Shown: positions 49,411 to 60,813 of the stretch, one piece after another | Layout of the letters: the number at the start of each line of letters is the position of its first letter | Numbering within the stretch: position 1 is the stretch's first letter | From: Herbidospora galbida | GTDB lineage: Bacteria > Actinomycetota > Actinomycetes > Streptosporangiales > Streptosporangiaceae | Direction: 5' to 3' | Length of the DNA: 64,000 nt | Assembly: GCF_005233835.1 (NCBI RefSeq) | Contig: NZ_SZQA01000005.1 | Span: 62,001-126,000 of the forward strand | Position numbers and translations under genes: made by a program | Notes under the pieces: generated by a model | The model's database searches: none | What the model saw: the letters and a program-made list of their open reading frames with translations, nothing else | Told to the model about the DNA's origin: nothing

Positions 49411-50580
49411 ATGAGCACCAAGGACTACCTGGAGAAGGACTACTACGGCGTCCTCGGTGTGCCCAAGACCGCGACCCCCGAAGAGATCAAGAAGGCCTAC
49501 CGCAAGCTCGCCCGGCAGTACCACCCCGACGCGAACAAGGGCAACAAGGAGACCGAGGAGAAGTTCAAGGAGGTCTCCGAGGCCTACGACATCCTGAGCG
49601 ACACCAAGCGCCGCAAGGAATATGACGAGGCCAGGAGCCTGTTCGGCAGCGGCCTCGGCGGGTACAGCCGGGGCGGGCGGCCCGGCCAGGGCCAGCAGGG
49701 CTTCGACTTCGGCGACCTGTTCGGCGGCACCGCCCAGGCGGGCGACCGGATCGGCGACATCTTCGGCGGCCTGTTCAACCGCGGCGGCGGCCCGAAGGCC
49801 AACACCGCCGGGCGGGCCCGCCGTGGCCAGGACATCGAGTCCGAGGTCACCCTGTCGTTCGCCGAGTCGATCGACGGCGCGACCGTCTCCCTGCGGCTGA
49901 CCAGTTCGTCGGCCTGCCCGGCCTGTTCCGGCACCGGCGCCAAGGCCGGCACCACGCCCCGCGTCTGCCCGACCTGTGACGGCACCGGCGCGGCCAGCCG
50001 CAACCTGGGCAACTTCGCCTTCTCCGAGCCCTGCCGCGACTGCCGGGGCCGGGGCCTGCTGGTCGACGACCCCTGCCCGGTCTGCGAGGGCAGCGGCCGT
50101 GGCCGCAGCACCCGCACCATCCAGGCCCGCATCCCGGCGGGCGTCAGCGACGGCGGCCGGGTCAAGCTGAAGGGCAAGGGCGCCCCCGGCGAGAACGGCG
50201 GCCCCGCGGGCGACCTCTACGTGCTGGTGCACGTCCAGCCCCACCCCGTCTTCGGCCGCAGCGGCGAGAACCTCACGGTCACCGTGCCCGTGACGTTCCC
50301 CGAGGCGGCGCTGGGCGCCGAGATCAGGGTGCCCATCCTGCGCGGCATGCCGGTCACGCTCCGCATCCCCGAGGGCACCCCCAACGGCCGCACCTTCCGG
50401 GTGCGCGGCCGGGGCGCCCCCCGCAAAGACGGCACCAAGGGCGACCTGCTCGCGACCGTCCAGGTCGCGGTGCCCGAGCACCTCGACGAGAAGGCCCGGG
50501 CCGCCCTGGAGCAGTTCCGCGACGCGACCGACGGCCATGACCTGCGCGAGGAACTGATCAAGCAGGCCAGAAGCGAGTAG
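49411..50580 (+). CDS. dnaJ: molecular chaperone DnaJ
   Basis: This 389-aa co-chaperone stimulates DnaK ATPase. The J-domain ([28 protein letters not shown] in QYHPDANKG) is followed by a Gly/Phe region. Four zinc-finger CxxCxGxG repeats come next ([32 protein letters not shown]), then the C-terminal substrate domain. GCGGAGGAAGCG precedes the ATG at 49411. Confidence 0.97.
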   Translation: MSTKDYLEKDYYGVLGVPKTATPEEIKKAYRKLARQYHPDANKGNKETEEKFKEVSEAYDILSDTKRRKEYDEARSLFGSGLGGYSRGGRPGQGQQGFDFGDLFGGTAQAGDRIGDIFGGLFNRGGGPKANTAGRARRGQDIESEVTLSFAESIDGATVSLRLTSSSACPACSGTGAKAGTTPRVCPTCDGTGAASRNLGNFAFSEPCRDCRGRGLLVDDPCPVCEGSGRGRSTRTIQARIPAGVSDGGRVKLKGKGAPGENGGPAGDLYVLVHVQPHPVFGRSGENLTVTVPVTFPEAALGAEIRVPILRGMPVTLRIPEGTPNGRTFRVRGRGAPRKDGTKGDLLATVQVAVPEHLDEKARAALEQFRDATDGHDLREELIKQARSE

Positions 50581-50583
50581 CGC

Positions 50584-50931
50584 ATGGACGCCAATTTCTT
50601 CGACCTGTCCGACGAGACGCCCGTCTATGTGATCTCGGTGGCGGCCCAGCTGAGCGGCCTCCACCCCCAGACTCTCCGCCAGTACGACCGCCTCGGCCTG
50701 GTCAGCCCCGGCCGCACGGCCGGCCGGGGCCGCCTCTACTCGACCCGCGACATCGTCCTCCTGCGCGAGGTCCAGCGGCTGTCGCAGGAAGAGGGCATCA
50801 ACCTGGCGGGCATCAAACGCATCTTGGAGCTGGAGACCGAGAACCTCCGCCTGAGAGACGAGCTCAACCGTGTGGCCACGGAACTGAAGCTGATCCGGGC
50901 CCTGGTCAGATATGAACTACCGCCGTCATAA
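50584..50931 (+). CDS. hspR: heat-shock repressor HspR
   Basis: This 115-aa MerR-family repressor binds HAIR elements together with DnaK. The N-terminal winged helix VYVISVAAQLSGLHPQTLRQYDRLGLVSPGRT (residues 13-44) is followed by a coiled-coil helix LELETENLRLRDELNRVATELKLI. It starts 3 nt after dnaJ and closes the operon. Two HAIR sites precede dnaK. Confidence 0.95.
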   Translation: MDANFFDLSDETPVYVISVAAQLSGLHPQTLRQYDRLGLVSPGRTAGRGRLYSTRDIVLLREVQRLSQEEGINLAGIKRILELETENLRLRDELNRVATELKLIRALVRYELPPS

Positions 50932-50975
50932 CCGAAGACATTTGTCGTATGGGGGACTTGCCCGGCCGCGCCGCC

Positions 50976-51009
50976 GTCTGGACTGAGGAGCGGAGCGACG
51001 AGGGAAGAC
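50976..51009 (-). repeat. dispersed intergenic repeat, shortened reverse copy
   Basis: Read on the minus strand it gives GTCTTCCCTCGTCGCTCC joined directly to GCTCCTCAGTCCAGAC, the two ends of the core seen at 13244-13300, with about 20 bp of the middle missing. It fills much of the 126-bp hspR-clpB gap. Confidence 0.8.
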
Positions 51010-51057
51010 AGTGGCTGAAGGCGGCCGGGCCGCCGAGCGAAGGCGAGGCCGATAAAG

Positions 51058-53637
<2,580 letters not shown>

Positions 53638-53735
53638 TCAGTTCTCCACGACTGGGACAAGCGGCTCCCGGCTGCGAAAACCCCGCTGCTACGTTCGGCA
53701 CTCACCGAACTACCGCAAGCAACAGGGGGACGTCG

Positions 53736-54425
53736 ATGTCGACGACACCACGTAGCATCCGGGGGCGGCTCGTCGCCCTGGCGGTCGTCACCGCCGGGGT
53801 GAGCTGGTTGTCCGCCGCCGGCCAGCAGGCCCACGCAGACGACGGCCTGTGCGTGACCGGTTACCGGGCCGCCGCCAAGACCGGCGCGGTCGCCGCCTCG
53901 GTCGTGAAGGGCGCCGCCGACGTCGCGAGGTCCGCGGGCGCGGCCGGGCAGACGGTCCGCGACCTGACCCGCACGGGCGGATCCGCGGCGATGACCATGG
54001 CCCAGGCGGGTCGCCTGGCCGGGGTGCCGTGCGGGCGGGTGGCCCCCAAGGACGAGGTGGCCCGGACCGTCGAGCGCGCCGCCGCCCTGCTCGGCCTGTC
54101 GGGCCTGGCGCGGGCCGACGGGGTGCTCGGCATCGCGTCGGGGTCGGCGCTGCCGGGGGTGCCCAACGTGGTCCCCGACCTCTCTGTGCTGCCCGACCTG
54201 CCGGGCGTGCCGCCGGTGCCCCGGGTGTCGAAGGTGCTGCCGAAGGTCCCGAAGGTCGGCGTCGTGCCGCGCGGGGTCACCGACTCGGTGGGCGGGGTCG
54301 TCGACGGCGTCCAGCCGCAGCGGGTCCCCGCTCCGAAGAAGAAGGCCGACGACCTCGGCGTCGGCGGCCTCTCGGGCATCACCCGGCTTACCGGCGGGCT
54401 CCTCGGCGGAGCCCTCCTCAACTGA
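53736..54425 (+). CDS. secreted hypothetical protein
   Basis: This 229-aa protein has a signal peptide ending near QQAHA (about residue 33). The mature part is Ala/Val/Gly-rich with two cysteines (DGLCVTGY, GVPCGRV). It continues with a Pro/Val/Leu repeat-like stretch (LPGVPNVVPDLSVLPDLPGVPPVP) and a hydrophobic end. AGGGGGA lies upstream of the ATG. I do not recognise the family. A cell-wall or spore-surface role is possible but unsupported. Confidence 0.7.
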   Translation: MSTTPRSIRGRLVALAVVTAGVSWLSAAGQQAHADDGLCVTGYRAAAKTGAVAASVVKGAADVARSAGAAGQTVRDLTRTGGSAAMTMAQAGRLAGVPCGRVAPKDEVARTVERAAALLGLSGLARADGVLGIASGSALPGVPNVVPDLSVLPDLPGVPPVPRVSKVLPKVPKVGVVPRGVTDSVGGVVDGVQPQRVPAPKKKADDLGVGGLSGITRLTGGLLGGALLN

Positions 54426-54528
54426 TCTTCGTTTCCCCGTAGTTCCCTTTTCGCCTCCGGCCAGCGCTCCCAGAGAGCGGGCAGGCCGTCGACATATGGC
54501 CACTAATGGCCCATTTGAGAGATATCAA

Positions 54529-54546
54529 CCGCCGGTCATCCGGCGG
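54529..54546. terminator. short hairpin at the head of a hairpin cluster
   Basis: CCGCCGG-TCAT-CCGGCGG is a perfect 7-bp stem with a tetraloop. It precedes two stronger hairpins between convergent genes. Confidence 0.5.
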
Positions 54547-54553
54547 ACAGTCA

Positions 54554-54592
54554 AAGAACGGGCCGCGAGTGTTCTTCTCGCGGCCCGTTCTT
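54554..54592. terminator. strong bidirectional terminator
   Basis: A perfect 16-bp stem (AAGAACGGGCCGCGAG and its complement) with a 7-nt loop. The A-rich and T-rich ends allow it to act in both directions between the convergent secreted-protein and TPR-like genes. Confidence 0.85.
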
Positions 54593-54615
54593 CATTGCGC
54601 TTCCAGGTCACACAA

Positions 54616-54644
54616 CGGGCCGCGAGTCTCTTTCTCGCGGTCCG
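54616..54644. terminator. second, near-duplicate terminator hairpin
   Basis: An 11-bp stem (CGGGCCGCGAG with CTCGCGGTCCG, one G-T pair) with loop TCTCTTT is followed by CTCTTTT. The stem repeats the inner part of the hairpin at 54554-54592, so the terminator has been duplicated. Confidence 0.75.
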
Positions 54645-54653
54645 CTCTTTTCG

Positions 54654-55184
54654 TCAGGAGGCCAGAGCGTCTAGGTCGTCTTCCGGGAGGCCCAGGTCGA
54701 TGCGAATGCGGTAGCGGGTGCGCAGCAAAGATTCGCGGAGCGAGTTGCCCGGAGGGCAGGCGGTGACGCCTTCGGTGGCCCATTCGTGGGCTCCCGCCAG
54801 GTCTCCGTACGCCGCCAGGGTCTCGGCCACGTTCAGCACGGTCGCCGGGGTGCAGGGAGCCGCGCGCAGGGCCTCGATCACGTCGCGGGCCTCGTCGGGG
54901 CGGTCGAGTTCGAAAAGGGTGTCGGCGATGCCCGCCCGGGGGTCGACGTTGACGTCTCCCCCGTCGTCTTCGGCCGCCATCCGGTAGCGGTCGAGGGCCG
55001 CGTCGGGGTGACCCGCCTGACGCCATTCCTCGGCGGCCAGCGCCAGGATGTAGGCCCGGGAGACTTCGCCCGATTCGTACCTTTGCGCGAGGTCGTCGAG
55101 GCGCTCCGCGAGGGCACCGTGGTCGTCGAGGAGCAGAGCCTGTTCGAGCAGACGATCAAGCTGCTCCCGCGTCACATGTGCCAC
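54654..55184 (-). CDS. tetratricopeptide-like hypothetical protein
   Basis: This protein of about 176 aa consists of helical pairs resembling TPR repeats (YILALAAEEWRQAGHPDAALDRYRMAAED; GIADTLFELDRPDEARDVIEAL; NVAETLAAYGDLAGAHEWATEGV). The N-terminal helix starts REQLDRLLEQALLL. I take the GTG at 55184; a GTG at 55175 is equally possible. Partner proteins unknown. Confidence 0.65.
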   Translation of the reverse strand: MAHVTREQLDRLLEQALLLDDHGALAERLDDLAQRYESGEVSRAYILALAAEEWRQAGHPDAALDRYRMAAEDDGGDVNVDPRAGIADTLFELDRPDEARDVIEALRAAPCTPATVLNVAETLAAYGDLAGAHEWATEGVTACPPGNSLRESLLRTRYRIRIDLGLPEDDLDALAS

Positions 55185-55342
55185 AAGGATGAGGCTAGCG
55201 AGCGCGAAGGTTCTTTGCCCGGACAACGGCAGGCATTCCTCCGGCAACGATTCGCGCCAGATCACCTACAGAGCGTGTGTCGTTCCAGCTCATGGGCATT
55301 ATTGACGGGACCTGAGCTTCATCAGGAGGTGACGGGACTGCG

Positions 55343-55723
55343 ATGGGCCTTTCCAAGCAGACGACCTTCACAGTGGCCGGCGCGCTCATGGCGGCTGCGA
55401 TTCTGCCCGGTTTGGCGGGTTATGTCGCGGCGCGTTTCGAGGCCCACGAACAAGCCGTCAAAGAAGTGCTTCGCTTGAGGGCACAGCTACAGGACATCCG
55501 GACCGCGAGGGGCGCCGACATGCGGACCCTCGAACTGCGCGACGCCGAGCTGCGGGCCGCGCAGGTGCGCGACGAACAGGCGCGGCGACAACCATGCCGG
55601 CCGCAGCTCGAACGCATCACCCTCGCCGTGCCGCGCACACCGGTGCTCGGCCCGGCCGCCGTCGAGGCGATCATCAAGAGCCGGATCGAGCTCCAGGCGC
55701 CGCCCGGCTGGCCGACGCGTTGA
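55343..55723 (+). CDS. membrane-anchored coiled-coil hypothetical protein
   Basis: This 126-aa protein has one N-terminal helix (FTVAGALMAAAILPGLAGYVAA, about 9-30) and a long charged coiled coil (HEQAVKEVLRLRAQLQDIRTARG to VRDEQARRQ). A short Pro-rich end follows. AGGAGGTGA 8 nt before the ATG is a strong ribosome binding site. Its 3' end overlaps the convergent TetR gene by 50 nt. Family unknown. Confidence 0.65.
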   Translation: MGLSKQTTFTVAGALMAAAILPGLAGYVAARFEAHEQAVKEVLRLRAQLQDIRTARGADMRTLELRDAELRAAQVRDEQARRQPCRPQLERITLAVPRTPVLGPAAVEAIIKSRIELQAPPGWPTR

Positions 55724-56369
55724 AGTCGCGCAGCTGCCGCGACAGATAGCTGCGTACCAGCGTCTTGGCCTCCGCGATGATCTCGGGGTCACCGTCGGGA
55801 TCACGCCGGAAGGCCAGTTTCAGTACGGCGTCGCCGCCCTCGACCGCCACGAGTATCGAGGTGTCGAGGCGTTCGCTGTCGGCCATCCCGAACTCCTTCA
55901 GCAGGAGCCCGCGCAGGCGGCCGGCGATGACGGTGTTGTTGTCGGTGCCCGCGTCGAGCAGGTTGAGGTCGACCGCGTCGCCGAACCGCAGTGACTTGAA
56001 GCCGGGCACCGAGCGATGCATCTCGACGTACTCGTCGATGATCGCGTCGACCGCGTCCCACCAGCCGCCGTATTCCTCGCTGATGAAGCGGCGGCCCACC
56101 CGGGCCACGAAGAGCTCGACGTTTCGCCTGGTCAGGGCCTGGCTGATGGCGCGTTTGTCGGGGAAGAACTGGTAGACCGAGCCGATCGCCACGTCGGCGC
56201 GCTCGGCGATCCTGGTCGTCGACAGGCCGTCGTACCCGACCTCGTCCAGCAGCTCCGCGCAGGCGTCGAGCATCCGCTCGACCCGGCGCGCGCTGCGGCG
56301 CTGCGTCGGCTGACGGCGTAGCGAGGAGTTGCCGGAATCGTCGGAGTAGTCAAGGGGCTGGCTGGACAC
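55674..56369 (-). CDS. TetR-family transcriptional regulator
   Basis: This regulator of about 231 aa has a TetR helix-turn-helix (MLDACAELLDEVGYDGLSTTRIAERADVAIGSVYQFFPDKRAI) after a basic leader. The ligand domain covers the rest. I use a GTG at 56369, though its GGGAG is unusually close; the frame is open to 56432. It lies 22 nt beyond the upstream DUF2252 gene on the same strand. Target unknown. Confidence 0.85.
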   Translation of the reverse strand: MSSQPLDYSDDSGNSSLRRQPTQRRSARRVERMLDACAELLDEVGYDGLSTTRIAERADVAIGSVYQFFPDKRAISQALTRRNVELFVARVGRRFISEEYGGWWDAVDAIIDEYVEMHRSVPGFKSLRFGDAVDLNLLDAGTDNNTVIAGRLRGLLLKEFGMADSERLDTSILVAVEGGDAVLKLAFRRDPDGDPEIIAEAKTLVRSYLSRQLRDFNASASRAAPGARSGS

Positions 56370-56391
56370 TCTCCCTATCTTGCCCGGGAAT

Positions 56392-57687
56392 CTATAGACC
56401 GGGGAATCGGCCGTTACGGAACAGATCCACAAAAAGCTGATGGTCGTGTCGGGCGCGGGCGCCGTACGCGTGGGCGAAGTCGACGAGCAGCGCGGTGAAC
56501 TCGGGCTCGTGACCGTCGATCACCGCGACGATCGCCTCTTCGGTGGAGAAGTCGACCAGGTCGTGGCTCGACTCGTCGTCGGCGACCGAGTGCATGCGGG
56601 CGACCGCGCGGCCCAGGTCGGTGATCACCGAGGCGAGCTCGGCCGGTTCGTTGACGTCGCTCCAGTCGAGGTCGGCCGAGTAGGGCGAGACCTCGGCGAC
56701 GAGCTGGCCGACGCCGTTGAGGTCGGCGTACCCGAGCCAGGAGTCGGCGTAGGCCTGGAGGGCGCGCTGCGACTCGGCGGTGCGGTGGCCCTGGTGCTTG
56801 AAGTAGCCGTGCACCTTCTCGTCGTCGATGTAGCGGGCCACGGCCGGGACCTGGGCCTGCTTCATGTACAGGATGACGTCGTTCTCCAGCGCCTGCGTGT
56901 GCCCTTCGAGCAGCAGGTTGTACGACGGCAGCCCCGCCGACCCGATCCCGATGCCCTGCCGCAGGACGACGTCCTTGACGTGGTGCTCGACCGGGTTGAG
57001 CGGCTGCGGCAGCGAGGCCAGGTAGCCCTCGTAGGCGGCCAGCACGGCCTCGCGGGTGGCGTCGTCGACCGGGCGGCGGTTGTCGGCGACCGCGAAGCGG
57101 CGCTCGAAGTTCTCGATCGTGGTCTCCTCGTCGAGCAGTGCCACCCGCGTGTTCAGCCGCGCGGTCTGCAGCACCCGGTGGAGGACCCCGCTGGTGGTCT
57201 CCAGCGTGAGCGACCCGATGGCGTCGTCGCCGCCGTGGGCGATGGCGGTGAGCTCGTGGAGGTAGGAGCCGGCGAACTCGCGTACGAGCTGGGAGATGAC
57301 CTCGTCGGACAGCGCCTTGGCGTAGCCGATGAGCGCGACGCTGGCCACGAACCGCTTCAGGTCCCAGATGTACGGCCCGACGTAGGCCTCGTCGAAGTCG
57401 TTCACGTTGAAGACCAGGCGGCCCGAGGAGTTCATGTAGGTGCCGAAGTTCTCGGCGTGCAGGTCGCCGTGGATCCAGACGCGGCTGGTCAGGTCGTCGA
57501 GGAACGACTCGTCGGCCAGTTCGTCCGAGAGGTCGGCGTAGAAGAGGCACGCGCTGCCCCGGTAGAAGGCGAACGGAGAGGCGGCCATCTTGCGGAACTT
57601 GGCCCGGAACGCCCCGGGTTCGCGGGCGATGGACTCACCGAACTCGGCCAGCAGGACGTCGAGAATGAACTGGGACCGCTGCGTCAT
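56392..57687 (-). CDS. DUF2252 family protein
   Basis: This 431-aa protein belongs to DUF2252, a kinase-like fold group with no settled function. The block RVWIHGDLHAENFGTYMNSSG resembles the catalytic HGDLHxxN loop of aminoglycoside phosphotransferases, and NVNDFDEAYVGPYIWDLKR the metal-binding Asp motif. The start is an ATG at 57687. It is followed by the TetR gene. A small-molecule kinase activity is inferred only from the fold. Confidence 0.82.
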   Translation of the reverse strand: MTQRSQFILDVLLAEFGESIAREPGAFRAKFRKMAASPFAFYRGSACLFYADLSDELADESFLDDLTSRVWIHGDLHAENFGTYMNSSGRLVFNVNDFDEAYVGPYIWDLKRFVASVALIGYAKALSDEVISQLVREFAGSYLHELTAIAHGGDDAIGSLTLETTSGVLHRVLQTARLNTRVALLDEETTIENFERRFAVADNRRPVDDATREAVLAAYEGYLASLPQPLNPVEHHVKDVVLRQGIGIGSAGLPSYNLLLEGHTQALENDVILYMKQAQVPAVARYIDDEKVHGYFKHQGHRTAESQRALQAYADSWLGYADLNGVGQLVAEVSPYSADLDWSDVNEPAELASVITDLGRAVARMHSVADDESSHDLVDFSTEEAIVAVIDGHEPEFTALLVDFAHAYGARARHDHQLFVDLFRNGRFPGL

Positions 57688-57742
57688 GAGGAGACGGTAG
57701 TGCTGTCGGGGCTTACGACGCCATGACCAGCCGATTGACAAA

Positions 57743-58828
57743 TCAGGGCTTGGCCGAGAGCCCGGTGCACTCGCGCAGCGACCGCCAGTACGCGATCTCC
57801 TGCCTGCCCGCCGATCCGGTGACCGGGACCGGCACGCCGCCGTTGATGCGGGCCGGGGTCCAGGTGTCCTTCATCACCTTGCGGCCGTTGATCGTGAGGG
57901 TCAGCACGCCGGTGCGTCCGGTGTCGGGCCCCCAGTTGTAGAAGACGAAGTTGCCCAGGCCGTAGCTGACGTAGGCGTTGTCGAGGTAGCCCGCGCCGAG
58001 CAGGATGTGGGCGTGCCCGCCGACCACGACGTCGGCGCCCGCCGCGACCAGCTTGGGGGCCAGCGAGAGCTGCGCCTCGTTGGGGCACTTCTGCAGTTCG
58101 GTCCCCCAGTGCAGGTGGACGATCACCGTGTCGTTGTTCTTGCGGGCGTTCTTGACCGCCTGGATCAGCCGGGCCTCCTCCTTGGCCGAGGCGAGGCCGC
58201 CCTGGGAGCCGGTGGCCGTCCAGGAGGAGATGAACTCGGCGTCGAGGACCTGCGTCGCGCCGATGATCGCGACCTTGTTGCCGTTCACGACGGTCCGCCA
58301 GGGCCGGTAGGCCTCGGTCGCGTTGCGCCCGATGCCCACGATGGGGAACCTGGACTTCTTGATGGCGGCGAGGGAGTCGTCCAGGCCGCTCTGCATGTAG
58401 TCCATGCCGTGGTTGTTGGCCATCGAGGCGACGTCGACGCCGGCGGCCTTCAGCGCGGTCAGCGCGGAGGCCGGGGCGCGGAAGGTGTACTGCTTGCCGG
58501 GGGCCGGGGTGCCCGCCTCGGTGATGGCGGTCTCCAGGTTGACCATCGCGAGGTCGGCCCTGGACAGCACCTTGGCGATCGGCCCGAGCGCGGTCTTCGG
58601 GTTGGCGTTCAGCCGGGTGCGCAGGATGCCCTCGAAGTGGACGTCACCCCCGAAGGCGATGGTGAACGGCTTCTTCGTCGGCGTCGGCTTGGGAGACGGC
58701 GTCTCGCGGGTGGCCTGCTCAGGCGCCTTGACGCGCTCCACGCCGGGATCCTCCGCGGCGGCGGCGCATCCGGCACTCAGGGCAGCGGCGGCGATCATCG
58801 CAATTGCACGTCTCACGACCCAGAGCAT
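57743..58828 (-). CDS. CapA-family lipoprotein
   Basis: This 361-aa protein has a lipobox SAGC (about residues 18-21), a Pro/Thr-rich linker and a CapA metallophosphatase-like domain. Its motifs are IAFGGDVHFEG, VNLETAIT, ASMANNHGMDYM, HLHWGTELQ and VVGGHAHILLG. Relatives take part in poly-gamma-glutamate or capsule attachment; the exact role here is unknown. It is divergent from the catalase gene. Confidence 0.88.
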   Translation of the reverse strand: MLWVVRRAIAMIAAAALSAGCAAAAEDPGVERVKAPEQATRETPSPKPTPTKKPFTIAFGGDVHFEGILRTRLNANPKTALGPIAKVLSRADLAMVNLETAITEAGTPAPGKQYTFRAPASALTALKAAGVDVASMANNHGMDYMQSGLDDSLAAIKKSRFPIVGIGRNATEAYRPWRTVVNGNKVAIIGATQVLDAEFISSWTATGSQGGLASAKEEARLIQAVKNARKNNDTVIVHLHWGTELQKCPNEAQLSLAPKLVAAGADVVVGGHAHILLGAGYLDNAYVSYGLGNFVFYNWGPDTGRTGVLTLTINGRKVMKDTWTPARINGGVPVPVTGSAGRQEIAYWRSLRECTGLSAKP

Positions 58829-58891
58829 GCCATCTCATGACGGTTCGCGCCTTAGGGAGACTTCTTGTGGACAAACTGGGGAAATTCACTT

Positions 58892-58908
58892 ACTTGAATA
58901 GTTCAAGT
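58892..58908. promoter_or_regulatory. perfect palindrome in the catalase promoter region
   Basis: ACTTGAA-TAG-TTCAAGT is a perfect inverted repeat, 56-72 bp upstream of the catalase ATG in an A/T-rich patch. It resembles sites of Fur-family peroxide sensors, but the regulator is not in this window. Confidence 0.65.
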
Positions 58909-58963
58909 TAAGCGACGTAGCGTGGGGAAAGTGGTGATACCAGACCACTCTGGAGGACACCCG

Positions 58964-60424
58964 ATGACTGATCGAATCAATGGCAGGCCACGTACGACGA
59001 CGGATTCCGGCACTCCGGCCCCGAGCGACGAGTTCTCGCTCTCCGTCGGCCTCGATGGACCGCTGCTGCTGCAGGACCACTATCTGATCCAGAAGATGGC
59101 CCAGTTCAACCGGGAGCGGGTGCCGGAGCGCGTCGTCCACGCCAAGGGCGGGGGCGCCCACGGGTTCATGGAGATCACCGAGGACGTCAGCCAGTTCACC
59201 AAGGCCGGGCTGTTCCAGAAGGGCGCCCGCACCGACCTGTTCCTGCGCTTCTCGACGGTCGCGGGTGAACTCGGCAGCGCCGACACCCAGCGCGACCCGC
59301 GCGGCTTCGCGATCAAGTTCTACACCGACGAGGGCAACTACGACCTGGTCGGCAACAACACCCCCATCTTCTTCGTCCGGGACCCGCAGAAGTTCCAGGA
59401 CTTCATCCACAGCCAGAAGCGCCGCGCCGACAACCACATGCGCGACCACAACATGCAGTGGGACTTCTGGACGCTGTCACCCGAGTCGGCCCACCAGGTG
59501 ACCTTCCTGATGAGCGACCGCGGCACCCCCGCGTCGTGGCGGCACATGCACGGCTTCGGCTCGCACACGTTCCTCTGGTACAACGCGGCCGGCGAGAAGT
59601 TCTGGGTCAAGTACCACCTGCGCACCGAGCAGGGCATCAAGAACTTCACCGACGCCGAGGCCAACGCGATGATCGGTCAGGACGCCGACTTCCACATCCG
59701 CGACCTGTACGACGCCATCAAGCGCGGCGACCACCCGTCATGGACGGTGAACGTGCAGATCATGCCGTTCGAGGAGGCGGCCGACTACCGCTTCAACCCG
59801 TTCGACCTGACGAAGGTCTGGCCCCACGGCGACTACCCGGAGATCACCATCGGCCGGTTCACGCTGAACCGGAACCCGGCGAACTACTTCGCCGAAGTGG
59901 AGCAGGCGGGGTTCGAGCCGTCGAACTTCGTGCCCGGCATCGGCCCTTCGCCGGACAAGATGCTGCAGGGACGGCTGTTCTCATACCCGGACACGCACCG
60001 CTACCGGATCGGCCCCAACTACCAGCAGCTGCCGATCAACGCCCCTCGGGTGCCGGTCCACAGCTACAACCGGGACGGCGCGATGCGCTACGCCAACATG
60101 CCCGACCCGGTCTACGCGCCCAACAGCATGGGCGGCCCGGCGGCCTTCGAGGACCTGTACGCGGGCGACACCTACCACGTGACGGGCGAGATCATGCGCA
60201 GCGCGTACCGGCCGCACGCGGAGGACGACGACTTCGTGCAGCCTCGGGCACTGTGGGAGAACGTGCTGAGCGACGAGGACCGGACCAACCTGACGAGCAA
60301 CATCGTCGGGCATGCTTCGGCGCCGGAGATGACGCCTGAGGTGCAGAAGCGCGTGGTCGAGTACTGGACCAACGTGCACAAGGACCTGGGACAGGGCGTG
60401 GCCCGCGGCCTGGGCATCGACTGA
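58964..60424 (+). CDS. heme catalase (small-subunit type)
   Basis: This is a 486-aa monofunctional catalase that removes hydrogen peroxide. The catalytic His is H59 in RVVHAKGGGAHGFME, the Asn is in LVGNNTPIFFVRD (about 131), and the proximal heme ligand Tyr is in RLFSYPDTHRYRIG (about 340). Length fits the small-subunit clade with NADPH site. TGGAGGACACCCG precedes the ATG at 58964. A perfect palindrome upstream suggests redox control, and a strong terminator follows. Confidence 0.96.
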   Translation: MTDRINGRPRTTTDSGTPAPSDEFSLSVGLDGPLLLQDHYLIQKMAQFNRERVPERVVHAKGGGAHGFMEITEDVSQFTKAGLFQKGARTDLFLRFSTVAGELGSADTQRDPRGFAIKFYTDEGNYDLVGNNTPIFFVRDPQKFQDFIHSQKRRADNHMRDHNMQWDFWTLSPESAHQVTFLMSDRGTPASWRHMHGFGSHTFLWYNAAGEKFWVKYHLRTEQGIKNFTDAEANAMIGQDADFHIRDLYDAIKRGDHPSWTVNVQIMPFEEAADYRFNPFDLTKVWPHGDYPEITIGRFTLNRNPANYFAEVEQAGFEPSNFVPGIGPSPDKMLQGRLFSYPDTHRYRIGPNYQQLPINAPRVPVHSYNRDGAMRYANMPDPVYAPNSMGGPAAFEDLYAGDTYHVTGEIMRSAYRPHAEDDDFVQPRALWENVLSDEDRTNLTSNIVGHASAPEMTPEVQKRVVEYWTNVHKDLGQGVARGLGID

Positions 60425-60438
60425 CCTCGGACATAGTT

Positions 60439-60474
60439 ACGGCCCGCGTCCTCCCCACCGAGGATGCGGGCCGT
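60439..60474 (+). terminator. terminator after catalase
   Basis: A long stem, ACGGCCCGC(G)TCCT with AGGA(T)GCGGGCCGT, contains a single G-T mismatch and an 8-nt loop. It lies 15 nt past the catalase stop and also faces the end of the DUF397 gene. Confidence 0.8.
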
Positions 60475-60488
60475 TGTCACGTCAGCGC

Positions 60489-60689
60489 CTAGTCGAACTC
60501 TCCAACCGCCAAACCCTGGAGGAAGGCGTTCCACTCGGCTTCCGTGAAGACCAGTACGGGCCCATCAGGGTCCCGGCTGTTGCGAACTGCGGTGTAGCTC
60601 CCTGCCAGCCGAGCAACTTCGACACAGTTCCCTGTGGCGCTGAAGCTGCTCTTGTGCCAGACGGCATCGGACATGTCGACATTCGACAC
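60489..60689 (-). CDS. DUF397 small protein (first)
   Basis: This is a DUF397 protein of about 66 aa, with the hallmark WHKSSFSATGNCVEVARL and VRNSRDPDGPVLVFTEAEWNAFL. Such proteins pair with XRE-DUF5753 regulators in actinobacteria and are thought to counteract or modulate them. I use the GTG at 60689, with AAGGGG upstream; an ATG at 60674 is possible. It is the third gene of the XRE-DUF397-DUF397 group. Confidence 0.88.
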   Translation of the reverse strand: MSNVDMSDAVWHKSSFSATGNCVEVARLAGSYTAVRNSRDPDGPVLVFTEAEWNAFLQGLAVGEFD

Positions 60690-60813
60690 GGCCCACCCCT
60701 TTTCGTCTTGGTCACCATAAGGATGACCGAAAAGGTCCCATGCCATCTATGTCGCAAAGGTGACTGTGCGGCTCCAAGGCACGCAGAGTAGACCATGCGC
60801 GACTCTCCAGCGA

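Noticed and set aside
50932-51057. HAIR element before clpB
   Set aside because: No CTTGAGT-N7-ACTCAAG-like pair is present on either strand in the gap.
50949-51057. Start of a reading frame (MGDLPGRAAVWTEERSDEG) ahead of clpB
   Set aside because: It is the dispersed repeat read as protein and runs out of frame into clpB; the peptide VWTEER recurs only because the repeat recurs.
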